Below, in pieces: positions 39,843-51,800 of a stretch of DNA of 64,000 nt. How positions within the stretch are numbered: the first letter of the stretch is position 1; the number at the start of each line of letters is the position of its first letter. The notes below the pieces were generated by a model that saw only the letters and a program-made list of their open reading frames with translations, was not told the origin of the DNA and made no database searches. The DNA is taken from assembly GCA_034509495.1 (NCBI GenBank), contig CM067523.1:5519996-5583995 (forward strand), written 5' to 3'. The position numbers and the translations under genes were made by a program. This DNA comes from Acestrorhynchus altus. Taxonomy: Eukaryota; Chordata; Actinopteri; Characiformes; Acestrorhynchidae.

Positions 39843-40974
39843 ATGTCCTGATGGACACGTCTTTATCTTGTTCTTAAAGACTGGTTGATGCTGCAGTATA
39901 GTAATTACCCATTGGCATCTATTACAAGTGCACGGTGTCAACGGGTTGTCTCTTCTTTTACTAAGTACAGGGATGTGTGGTGAAATTATTGTTTGTGATA
40001 ACTGACTGTTTGGTCCAGATGCACAGGATGGACTAGAGATTAAGTTAGAAAATGTGGGAGTATTCCTTTAACCTTTAAAACTGAACTTTAGCATCACACA
40101 TTTATATTCCTACTTATAGACAGAACTTTAGCAAGACTGGGATTGCAAAATGCACTGGAAAACCAGAGATGGTGGAAAGTTAGGGACTTTTTCAGTCTAA
40201 ATAATTGTGCTCAGAACGGAGCAAGTACTATACATCAAGGCTTATGCATGAAGATCGCCCTGTGTTTAACACTGATATGTGTATTTGCCAGTAGTTGTAG
40301 GAATATGGAGTTTTATCGTCTGGGGCAAGCTGGGGCACGTTTTCTGCATGCCTGGTGTGGCATCCTTCAGCCCCGTTTCGGTCACTAAAAAAAGCAGCCC
40401 ATGCCCTGCTGAGTCTTGAAGGATATCAGATGAATGAATGTCTGGCAACTCCATCCACTGAGAAACTTTTTTTATTATGCAGATGACTTTGTACTTGCAT
40501 AATTCTTTGCAGCAGCGAGTAAGGGAATGAGGCACTTAATTACTTCTCCTGGTGAATTTCAATTTATCCCTCTCATTTCCTGTGAGTCACCGTATAATGG
40601 TAATTATTGTCCAGGGTTTACAGGCGAGTTAAATGAAGAAGGAAGTGGTGCAATAAAACTGTACAATGAGCCCAGCTACTGCATTCATAACAATCCATGG
40701 ATACAGAGGAATGAAACAATGAGGAAATGGCCAACTTTCAAACACTCCAAAGCACATGTAGGTCTACAGTATTACTGTCTAAAAGTGTAGGATTGTTAGT
40801 GCCAATTTTCCACTTGTATAATAATCTACATCTCCAACTCCAATGATTCTTTAATAGTATCTCATAGTAACAAGCCCCACCCACTTTCACCCTTTAGGTA
40901 AATGACCTAAAAAACCTAAATGACCTAAAATGACCTAAAAAAAGACATTAATGATTTATAGCTGGGGTCTCCAA

Positions 40975-41170
40975 GACCCCCTGACACCTCTGGACCAGTT
41001 TGGTCATGCTGGTCAACCAGCTTTTTTGCTGGTCATGTTGGCTGACCAGGTTGGTCAATTTGGTCAACAAGCTTGGTCTTGTTGGTCAACCAAAATGAAC
41101 AGCATGACCAGCATTACTAAGCTGGTTAACCAGCAAGACCAGCATGACAAAGCATGACCAAAATCAAAAG
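40975..41170. repeat. GCTGGTCA dyad-rich repeat
   Basis: Many near-copies of TGCTGGTCAACCAGC and TTGGTCA in both orientations. The first half is mainly TGGTCA and the second half its complement TGACCA, so the stretch can fold as one hairpin or several small ones. Origin unknown. Confidence 0.85.
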
Positions 41171-41321
41171 TAACATTCACTACGCTGGTCAAGGGCAGGT
41201 AGCCTAATAGCAAAAGATATGCATTTGCCTGGATGCGAATGAGGATTTATCAGCAGGGACTTTTCTGTACAGGTTTCTGAAACCTTATATAAGTAAAGGA
41301 GTAAAGTATACTACCAGGCTG

Positions 41322-41650
41322 ATTAACTCTCAGAACTACACTTTGTGGGCAGTTACATGCTGCATTCTAGGGTTTAGATCTCAGGATCAGAGTAACCAAG
41401 ACACACTAAACACATACCATAACAAACCCTTTTGGGATGAATTTTCAGCAAGCAATCTATCTTAAAATATCTCAAATCAATTTGTTTCCAACTGAATTAA
41501 ATCCCAGTTTAAATGTCAAACGAGCTGCCAGTGCATATTTACTGCTCTGTCCAGGTGTAAATGCTCAACCTGCATACAGACTCTGACTGATAGGAGACAG
41601 GGGGCGGGGCTAATGACATCATTCACCCAGATACTGGCTTATAGAGGGAA
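41322..41650 (+). repeat. Interspersed repeat family B, copy 3
   Basis: See 23118-23476 for the shared blocks. This copy ends GGGGCGGGGCTAATGACATC and GGCTTATAGAGGGA, close to the smad3 promoter region. Confidence 0.75.
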
Positions 41651-41990
41651 ATGCTAAGGAGGAGGGGGTGGTGTTGGCTCTCTTTCTTTTATGAGTTCAA
41701 ATTTCAAAATAAAAGTTTTTCTTCTACTTTTTAGTCTTCATAAGTAAAAAAAAACACCAAAACGTGTTTCTTTTTATCAAAACGTGGTCAAATCTATATA
41801 AATATTTACAGCAAGTAGTCTATGATCTCCTGAGCATAATATGTGGAGCATATATGTCTCCAATAAATATAAAACATTTTTGGTGGAAAAAAGGTGCGTC
41901 AAACTATGAAAACATCCCACTAAAGTGGCCCGGAGTGAGGTTTGACAGTGTTAAACACGTTTTCTTTCAACTTTAAAGAGTTACATGATG

Positions 41991-42606
41991 GAAAGCGGGA
42001 GCATTCAGCACCCTGGGGGTTGTTTTTTTTTTTGCCCCACGGAGCTCACACTTCCCCACGGTTCCCCACACTTCAGCACACCCGTTGGGCTGCAGGACGC
42101 TCGCGCGCGACGGCTGCGCGGCTTATTTGCATTAGAACGCGGACTCAGCTGGTGACGTCAGAGGGAGCCGCATTACAGCGCTGCAGGCGGAAGACTCTGA
42201 ACTTGAGCAAACTCTTCATATTGACGTGGATGGGGGGATATTGCGAGGCATACATCCCAGTCTGCCGCGTGTATGCGCGTGTATGACAGTACGGTTCTAA
42301 CACCACAGGTTCGAGGGCGGAAAGGCAAAAGCAGAGACGTGAGTGGGGACTACATTCCTCCGCGGAGTTATACGGACCCCGTTGTAACGGCGGTACGCAA
42401 GCAGCGCGTGCGGAGGAACGGCCAACGGTCGGCGGTTCACTCGGCTCGGAGCCCGCTCCTCCTCGAGCCCACTTACTCCCTTAAAAGCTGCTTTTTCCTC
42501 GCGTTTCTTCTCGAATTGGTTGGGTGGGGGTCTTCGGCTGTCGGTTTGTTCGGGGACGCGTGTGTGAAGGGTCGGCGGAGCGAGCTGGGAGGCTGAAGTT
42601 GTGAAC
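41991..42606 (+). promoter_or_regulatory. smad3: smad3 promoter and 5' UTR region
   Basis: CpG-rich, non-repetitive sequence beginning about 600 bp before the smad3 start codon, typical of a CpG-island promoter. It contains a perfect octamer ATTTGCAT (42125-42132), a perfect cAMP-response element TGACGTCA (42153-42160) and an inverted CCAAT box ATTGG (42515-42519). There is no clear TATA box. Several upstream ATGs lie at 42228-42290. The transcription start and any 5' UTR intron are not determinable by eye. Confidence 0.65.
42153..42160. promoter_or_regulatory. smad3: Consensus CRE TGACGTCA
   Basis: A perfect 8-bp CREB/ATF palindrome, 20 bp downstream of the octamer ATTTGCAT and about 450 bp upstream of the smad3 ATG. 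Binding is inferred from the motif only. Confidence 0.55.
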
Positions 42607-42809
42607 ATGTCGATTTTGCCGTTCACTCCCCCCATCGTGAAGCGACTTTTGGGCTGGAAGAAGGGAGAGCAGAACGGGCAGGAGGAGAAATGGTGCGAGA
42701 AGGCGGTGAAGAGCCTGGTGAAGAAGCTGAAGAAGACGGGGCAGCTGGACGAGCTGGAGAAAGCCATCACAACTCAGAGCGTCAACACCAAGTGTATCAC
42801 GATACCGCG
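42607..42809 (+). CDS. smad3: smad3 coding exon 1
   Basis: Encodes residues 1-67 and two bases of codon 68. The ATG has a good context (A at -3). Helical MH1 segments include IVKRLLGWKKGEQNGQEEKW and KAVKSLVKKLKKTGQLDELE. C63 in NTKCITIPR is the first zinc ligand (human C64). The donor is CCGCG|GTAAGG. Retention of intron 1 would hit TAA in the next codon, giving a 68-residue stub. S58 replaces the N found in human TTQNVNTK. Confidence 0.96.
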
Positions 42810-45800
42810 GTAAGGGCTTAAAACAGGGCTTTTCTGTCCTCTCGCCGACTTTCACAGACACTGGGGCCGAGAAAGTTTACTGTTCACTGCCTTTATTGGA
42901 CGTAAACACAGAACAGGGCCACTTCTGACTGAATAACAACAACAGCAGCTCATTGGCAGCGAGTAACCATGGTGACGCTGCCAGTGGCGCTCCTCTATCT
43001 AGTTAAGGTTGTATTTTATTGCCCTATGCTTTCAGAGATGGGTGCTGTTGGCAGTATTTGGGTTTATATGGGGTTTTATTCATGTGGAAAAAGGTGGATG
43101 GTTGTAATTGTTGTGGTGTTTATCCAAATGAAGTGTACAAGTGGACTTTGGACATCTCATCCTGGAGTTTGCACCCTTCTTCAGGGTCTTCAGTGTAGTG
43201 GACGACACACTCCCACCCTCCCAAGCCCTCCCCACCCATGTCCATTCCTGTTTGGGCATTAACTTCTTACTTATTTCCATCTAGGAAACTCAAAACGGTC
43301 ACACCTGTAGTCCTGGAGTTGCCTCAGTTTGCAGCCTTTATCAGTGTAGTGGACCACACTGTCCTACCCTCCCAAGCCCTGTCAAGCCCTCCCCAGCCAT
43401 GTCCAGTCCTCCCCAGCCATGTCAAACCCTGTTTGGGCATTAACTTTTTACTTATTTTGATCTAGGAAACTCAAAGTGGTCACAATTGTGGTCCTGGAGT
43501 AGCTTTAGTTTGCACCTTCTTCATTGTCTTCAGTGCAGTAGACCACACAATCCCAGCCTTGTCGAGCTCTGTCCAGCCCCGTCCAGCCCTGTGTGAGCTT
43601 TAACCGCTTACTTATTTCCATCTAGGAAACTGAAAGTGGTCACATTTGTGGTCCTGGAGTTGCCTCAGTCTTCCACTGCCTCTCATTCTTTCCCCCAGTT
43701 TGTGGTCTGCTGTCTGATAATGTTATATAACACACGACCTTAATCTCCAGTGCTTTCTAGCTACTGTGTGTTTTCTGGCCAAAGCTGTTATTGATGGGAA
43801 TGAGTGTGTGTTTTCAGTGCCCTTGCATTGTCCCCGGCTTCACCTTCCCTCCTTTTTATAAAAATGCAAAAGTGTATTTTCACAGCAAGCTTTAGTGTGA
43901 ATGTGTCAGTTTGAGCTTCGCACTGCCTTGATAATCTTGTTATGTCACCCAGTGGCTGATGCTGACTGACTACTTTGTTTGAAGCAGAGCACTGGAGTGC
44001 TGGTTCTCTTTTGAAGTAGGTGTCTTGCTTGGTGGACAGTCTGGAATTCTCAAATTGAGAATCGCTTTGCTGTGCTGAGCCCTGCGTTGGTCCACTTTTC
44101 TGGTCCATGTTTTTCCTTGGCGAGTGTGATGAAGTTCCACTGGTGCATTCCAGCTGGTGTGGCTTGTAACAGTGGTTTGACAGTGGTTGCTGCTCTGACT
44201 TTAGGGAAGAGCAAGCTGTGTTTCTGTAAGCAACACCTGACAATGACAACAAGAATTGGCTTCTCTGCCTTTTGGCTGTTAAACAGTGGAAAATACATGC
44301 CATTGCAGAATCAAAATACCAGCATTTCAGCAGGTGAGAGTAAAGATTTGTAGTATAGTATAGTGTAGTATAGTAGTATAGACATTTTTTTGTGCAAAAT
44401 AATAAATCTGATTTTTAAAATGCACTGTGTAATTTTATAGAGGAACCACCTTAGTTTATGTAGAGAACCAAGTTTCAAACTCTACATAATAGAAATGAAT
44501 GCTTTGAATGGGCTCCTAAATTTGTGTGAAGGTTCTTCAGACTCTTTTTATGTTCACAAATCTGTTTTTTTTTCTTTCAGATATGCTTATTTTTGAAACC
44601 AAAATCACATGTAATGGAGCATTTAAGTTGCGTTCAATCAGCAGGCCAACATCCTTTTCAGTTGTGAGATAGAGAGATAACAGACCTCATAAAGATTTGG
44701 GGTGAAGACTCTGTACAAGCAAAATTAGATGCCACACATTGTAATCATGCTGTAGTTTAAAGAAATGAAAAAGAATAGAGAAAACTAGCAAGAAAAAAAA
44801 CACGTGTGAATCAATTCTCGGTGATGAGCCCTGCTGACAGGAACTGCTTCATAGCTCAGCTGACAGTGGTGAAGATGAAACCAAACCCTCCAGGAGTGCA
44901 ACTTTTGTGCAGTGCATGCGCATCTGTTTGGGAGTGTGAACTGTTAACGATTGAATTAAGGAGATGTTTGGAAAAAGGATGTAATTCCCCTTTAACAAAC
45001 TTCCCCCTATTCAGGTGTTATAAACAGGTGGTTCCACACTTGATCTTTATGTAGAAACCTTGTTTTTTGTAACTTGGTGAGCCTGTGGTAATGGAAAACG
45101 TGTTGCTCTACAGAACTAAACAGCTGTGGTTTTCGCCTACAGTGCCGTTGTTTTTGTTTCCAAACAGCAGATAGTACAGTGAAAGCAAGGCCCAGAGCCA
45201 GTTATCAGTCTTAGTCACTCTGGATCAAGCCTGTGGCTTTGTGGTCTAGCCCACTGCTGCCCTTTTGGTGAAGTTGTGTTAGAAGACAGTCTGCGCCAAT
45301 GCAAACACTCCTGCTATTGGGAAATATGAGAAGAAACAGCGACAGAAATAGCCCTGGTTAGCTCTGGTTAAAAGTTGGTCTAGAAGTAAATGGATAAATG
45401 CCCATACATGTTTAAGAAAAGCTTAGAAGTCAAATTTAACTTGGGGGTTAAATTGCTAATAGTTTATTACTCAAAGAAATGAGTAATCTAACACTTGGAG
45501 TTAAATGCCTAAGCTTGTTTAAGGAGGCTACAGAGTTATTTTAAACTAATAATAACTAAGAATGTATTATTCAAACAAATGACTAATCCAACTGAATAAA
45601 ATATTTTTTTTTGTAAACTCTTTACTGCAGCCGGTTTTATTTATTCAGCAAATACAGATCTTGACTTCAAGATGTTTGTTGTTTCCTCTCTGGTTTGTTG
45701 GAGCACCCTGAATCAGCATAGTGTTCAGCCCTGTCCATTCGTGTCCAGTCTGTGGACAGCCAGACAGAGGTCTCTTTGCGGTTCTGTGCCTGGGCTCGAT

Positions 45801-48800
45801 GTGCTAGATTCCTCATACCTGTCTGCGTCCTCTCACACAAGCTTTCAGAGAGCGAGGCTGCAGGTTACTGCTAGCTTCCAGAATCTTGTCTTGCCTCTAC
45901 ATGCTGGATAAGTTGGAAAACTGTCAAGGCTTGCTGAAGGACAGAGAGAGAGAGGAAGAGTGAGAGAGTGTATTGTTCAGAGTGTGGAGATGAGTAAAAT
46001 TAATATGTCATCTCAAAAGTAGTGCTAGTATGAAATAAGTAATGAGTATAATAACATGCTTTTGTAATAATGGCAGGCGTTTCTTTGGCTGGTTTGGTGA
46101 GATTGATATGTGAATTTAGTGGACAGTAGAACCCTAGAGCTGCACAGTCTATTGTCTCGGCTTTGTCATCGCAATATGTGCATGTGCAATGCTCACGTCA
46201 CTCAAACCACAGCCAGCACATCATGCGACAATGGTTCTTCGCTCCTTCAGATGCTTCAATCCTGAAATTTATGCACACGCGTTGACAAGATACCGATACC
46301 AAATGAAAGTTTTTGATGGTCTGACTACTGACCATTTTCCTCTTTAGCTGTTTCTCTGCTCTTTCTACTTGTGTGCACAACACATTTTTTCCCACTGACT
46401 GGAATAGTCTGATCGAGGTGATTTTGTGTGTTGTTTTTTTTTTGGAATTTACAGTGAAAGGTGTTTTTTCCAGTGTGCAAACAGACCAGGGAGCTAGTGG
46501 ATGGTGAGCAAACATTTACTGAATTTTACAAAATGTGTAATGAATTAAAATTGTGCACATTTTCTTCAAGTTGAAATGTGGTACAAATTCCTGTATTCTG
46601 TATACATTGTTAATAACTATTGAAATTGTTGGGCCACTGCTTGGTACATAACTTTAAACAGTAGATCACATTTACAGAACAGGCCAGTCCACATATGTCA
46701 TAGTAATACTCTGCCTGATCAGGTTGTATTCACGTTACATGTAAGTATGAGCTGTGAGCTGAAACATGACTTTGTGACATCTTCATTTTGAAACTTGTTT
46801 GTGAAAAAAGTGCAGTGAAGACTTTATTTCATGACAATTGGTTATTGAGCTTTAAAGCTTAATTTTAATCTTTTAACTTGTGCACAGTTCAAGAAGAATA
46901 GGCTGTTAAAGACAAAAGATGTATGAAAGTATTATAAAATGTGTTCTAAAGGTGTTCTTCACCTTTGCCACCTCACAGCCCTCTTAGAATAAGTGTGATG
47001 TAGTCGGTGTTGTACTTGCAGGGAATTTCTTGTATTTTCTGAGAAACAGTGGCACCTCTCCTTCTTTGATTAACTTCTACGTCTCTGGTTCACAAATTAT
47101 CTGCATCATGTGTCCAGTGTTGCATTGTCTCAAAATGATGTTTCATTTGCCTTGCGTTACTTCTGTGATATATTTTTATTTGTACATTTCTTTCAATATT
47201 TATTATTTTTATAGTTTTGACGCAACTGATCTCTCATTTTTTGCTTATGCTTATTTTTTCCACATAGTCTTTAATGATTTTAATTTGTCATTACTAGCCC
47301 ACTCTGGACTGCCCAGATCTAAAAAAGTATAATAAATGTGTTGTAAAGTACAAGTTTACCTTCACAGAGGACCAGTGGTACATAAAAAGAATAAAGGCTG
47401 ATACTGATACGTATATTGAACCCCTGAGTATCAACTGATCACATGACCATCTTAAAGTCCCATAATTCCATGGATGAGATGTGACAAAACTAGAACTGGG
47501 TGATATGGGCAAAATATCATACTTCAATATATTTTAGCAAAATGGTGATTATATGATGAGAAAAATGACCCCTTGAAATAATTTGTCTATATTGAGACAT
47601 TGGTCATTTCTTCTTTTTACGTACCAAGCCTTTCTGATGTCAGATCTGTTATGCCCCCTTTTTAATATTAATTATTTTGTAATAATTACATTAATGAAGT
47701 GTAAAAAGGCAGAATTCTATAGGATCAGAGAAACCTTAAGATTGTTCTTGGACTAAATGATGTGTCAATAGGGATTCCCCACTGAAAACCCCTAGGCTCA
47801 TGTTTGGAAACCTAGCCTTTGCTGGTTTGAACCACAGACACGTTAGTTTTGGGGCCTTTTTTTTTTTTTAAACGATACTCTGCACCTGTTTGTGTCCTCC
47901 CTCAGCCCCACATCCTGCTTGATCCAGCAGAGAGCCAGCAGTGTAGAGGATGTCTGCACAATGCATCTGACTGTATCTGCCTTCTGAGAAACCTGCTCTA
48001 TCTCTAACCACAGTCTTGGTTTGCTTTACACACCCATTGCTAAGAACTTCAAAGTGTGCCGAACTGTGAAGTAGAAGCCCGTGAGTGTGGTGCGATTCAG
48101 TTGGCTACGCAAACAGGAACGCTTAATCAGTGAAACTGGTGCAAGCTATGTCTGCTATCACAGCAAGAGTTTTTCTTTCTTCTTCAGGCTGAATCTGTCT
48201 GCACCCTGAGGGGATGTCTGGCCTCAGGTTCTGCTCCTGGAACCTTGTCCTGTATTCTGTGATTCAAAGCAGGTTTTGATAAAGGTTGAGAAATGTATCA
48301 AATATCATCGTTTTTTAATTGATATGCCTGGAATGTCTTGTGTAGGAGGGGTGCCCCTTCAAAGGAAACTTTTGCAGAAGGTGAACCTGCGATTGAAAGA
48401 TGAATCATGGTCATTGTTTTGAGGAGACAGACGGTAAAATCAACACACTGCTGACAGCTCTAGTCACTCTAAAGTTGGAGTTTTCTTTAGGTCTTTCCTG
48501 TTGAACTGTCAAAGACTTCCATATATAGGCCTTGAAACAACCATAGGACTGGTCTGATAACAATTTACATTACAAAATTCTAAAAAATATCAGAGTTGGT
48601 CTTCAGTGAAATTTCAAGTAGTACATACATTCCAAGTAGTAAAATAAAGGTGTTCTTTATGGGAGGCCATAGGAGAACCACTTTGAGCCATGTTTGGAAC
48701 AGATTAATCAATTATTGCCTCTGCACACTGATTATTGGTGATTTTTTAAAGAGCAACACTTTGTGTTTTTTTTTTCTAAGTATGTAATTCCAGTAATTTT

Positions 48801-51800
48801 ACTGGTTTCGCTCTTTCAAATGTGTTGAGAAGTATGGAGATCCACTGATACTGAGTGGTTGAACACTAGAAATCCTTTAGGAATCACCATTTGACTTTCT
48901 GATGGTCATTAGTAATGTCATGCTTATGATGTTTGAAAGGTATTATGAATGTAAGGCTGCTTAGATCCTATACTTTTCAGATCTTGCTGTTTAAGACAGT
49001 CAAAAATAATTTAATGTACAATTAGGGAAATGTAACTTCAGTCCAAATATTTTTAGCATGTGAATGGCACAGTTTTCACTCCTGAAATAAGTCATCCAGT
49101 GTGTGCATGGCCACAGTGACGAGTTTGAGCGCAGGTGCCAGGTTTGGCTGCGGTTGTGGTGAGAGTAGCTGTGCAGGTTCTTTGTGCACACGTGCAGTAT
49201 TAGTGAGTAAGTTTAGTGTGTGTTTCACATTTGTGTTTTGAATGTGTGTGACCATGTGCAGGTGGGTCTGTTAAACTGAATAACAGTAGATATTTTTATT
49301 GAGCATTTTAAAAAGATTTGTAAAACTGTGTAACTATGTTGTCCAGGTGCCTGCTTTAGTCCTGGTAAAATATAATATTCAGAAAATATTGTTTTATACT
49401 TACAGGGTAAAGGACACCACACACCAGACAAATCAAGGCAAGTGTACTTATAAAGCATATTTCATACGAGGCATTTCAAAGTGCTTTATGTAAATAAAAG
49501 CAAAAGTAAACTGTAAAAGTGTAAACTATTTAAATGAAGACAATAATGCATATAATAAAAGAACATAATAAAACAAAATATCTAAAACAGACATATGGAC
49601 AAAAGTATTGGGACTCCTGCTCATTTATTGTTTCATTTGTAGTCAAGGACATTAAAATGAGGTTTATCCTGCTGTTGTTGGAGTAACTGACTCTACTGTC
49701 CAGGGAAGGATTTTCACTAGATTCTGGTGCATTGCAGTGAGTGTTATTGTTGAAGCCAGGATGTTGGAATATCAACACTCTATCTAATGTCAAACTTATC
49801 CTAAAAGTATTGGAAGAAACACTGTCATTCCAGAGCGCATGATTCCTTACATTAGGCACAGTGCCAATAGATGCATATTTGTTTATCTGCTCCAGAGAGT
49901 CCTTTTCTATTGGCAGTACTTCTCTACAGGGAGTAGACAAGCTGTGTGTATGCATTTTCACATCTGTGTCAGTAATGGGTGTAATGTAAAGTAGCTTAAT
50001 GCATTCATTAGAAGGGGTATCCACAAACATTTGGCACATGTGGTGACGTGATGTATGTCACCTCAGATCTTCTCCAACCACAATTACACTAAATGCTGTT
50101 GAAACCTTGGTTGTTATTGTGTTCAAAATTAACTTATTACACAAGTTTTGTCTCTAGTTTATTCCATGGGGTCCTTTCATAGTGTCTTGTGTTGTAGGAC
50201 TAAATTTCAGTAATGTGTGGGAGCAGGTAGTTAACCAATCCAGTCAAAGGTTTAACTACACTCTTCAACTTTTACAGGACAACCATACAAAATGTGTCTG
50301 TCAAGTTCTATATAAACCAAATGGAATTTTTTTGTGTAATTCAGTTTAGATCCTCAGAGAAGTGCTCCAGAATGTAGTAAAAAGCCTTCCCTGGACAGTA
50401 GAGACAGATATCCCAACAAAATTAGGATAGTCTTTTTTAACCTTTCAGGTGTCTTAGAGCAGAAGGATAACACTAACTGCCAGGTAGCAGATATTTGTGC
50501 TTGCTAGCATTACACTATAGTGATTGGGGGAGTGAGAAGTGTCCTACCCACTTACCTATATAATCAGCCAATTACATTCTCTGGGACCCCTATCAACAGA
50601 TGGCTGTGTTGAACCAGCAATCTCCTGAGTTTAGGACCAAACGTAACACTTGGCACTTACGACAATATACAAAATTTAAAAAACAAAAGCTGTTTACTCA
50701 TCGGGCATGATATATCATTAACACCCGTGACCATCTTATGGTTAATCTGTATATGTGTCTGTGTGTGTATCTAAGTTTTATGTGTAAGCCTGTGCTCTGT
50801 GTTTTGTGTGTGTGTATGTAGGCACTCTTGTTAGTCACCCTTCTGGAATGCTGTGTCTACCCAGGGGAGGGCGTGGGCCACTGCTTGGTTTGTGGTTGCT
50901 GCTGGGGTTGAAGGTTTAGAAAGCTCTTCGCCGCCTCTGTATCTGCTGGGATAATAGACACTCTGTACAGCAGACAACAAGCCTGCTTTGTGCTGCTCTG
51001 TCATCACGGCCGGGACCACGCGCACTACTACTGCCACTACTGGCTCAGAGGCAGCCGCAGACTGTCGTGCGAAAATAGCACTTCTTTGAGGCTCCCGAGT
51101 GTTTCAGAAGGGGTTGTAATGCACGTCTGTGTTTGCATTAGATGTGAGGAGGGGTGGTTGGTGAGGGATGTTTTGAAATTGGTCTGCACATTTTGGGAGA
51201 CTTTCTTTAAAGTCTGAGTTGGACTAATCTGCTTGATAGTAGTAGCCATTTATTCATCCCATTAATGCAAAGACTTTCTTTCCTATGTTCCTTTTTGTCT
51301 GTGTTGATTTTGGTAGAAAAAGACATGGTCCTAGATAGATAAAATACTTTGGAATTCTTGACAAGCATGTACTGAATTTTGTTCCTCTGGCTTATCGTGT
51401 ATCAGTCTGATATCTTAAGTTATACACGGTTTGAGATCTGATTTGAGATTATTTGAATTGTTTGATATGGGCCAAGTGTGCATTCAAAAAGTCAAATATT
51501 TGTTAAATTACCCCTACTATGAGGTGCGCTCCAAACCAAAAGCTCTGTTATAGACTCACACACAACTTTACTAATAACTTGCTGTCTGCTAATGTCTCTC
51601 TGTCTCACATTTTTTATACAAGCTGCTGATTTTGTTACTTAAACTATGAATAATAAACTTTTGATATGCATTTTTGAAATGGGGATGTATTATACGATTT
51701 GATGATTGCACAAATGGTAACATTCATAACACACGCAATATAACAATATTTTTTAATATTTTGAATGAAACAGTTTTGAATATATTGATGTTTATGATAT

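Noticed and set aside
42297..42861. Frames of 107-157 codons on both strands near smad3 exon 1
   Set aside because: CpG-island DNA has few stops. Only the SMAD3 frame from 42607 has homology and a proper donor site.
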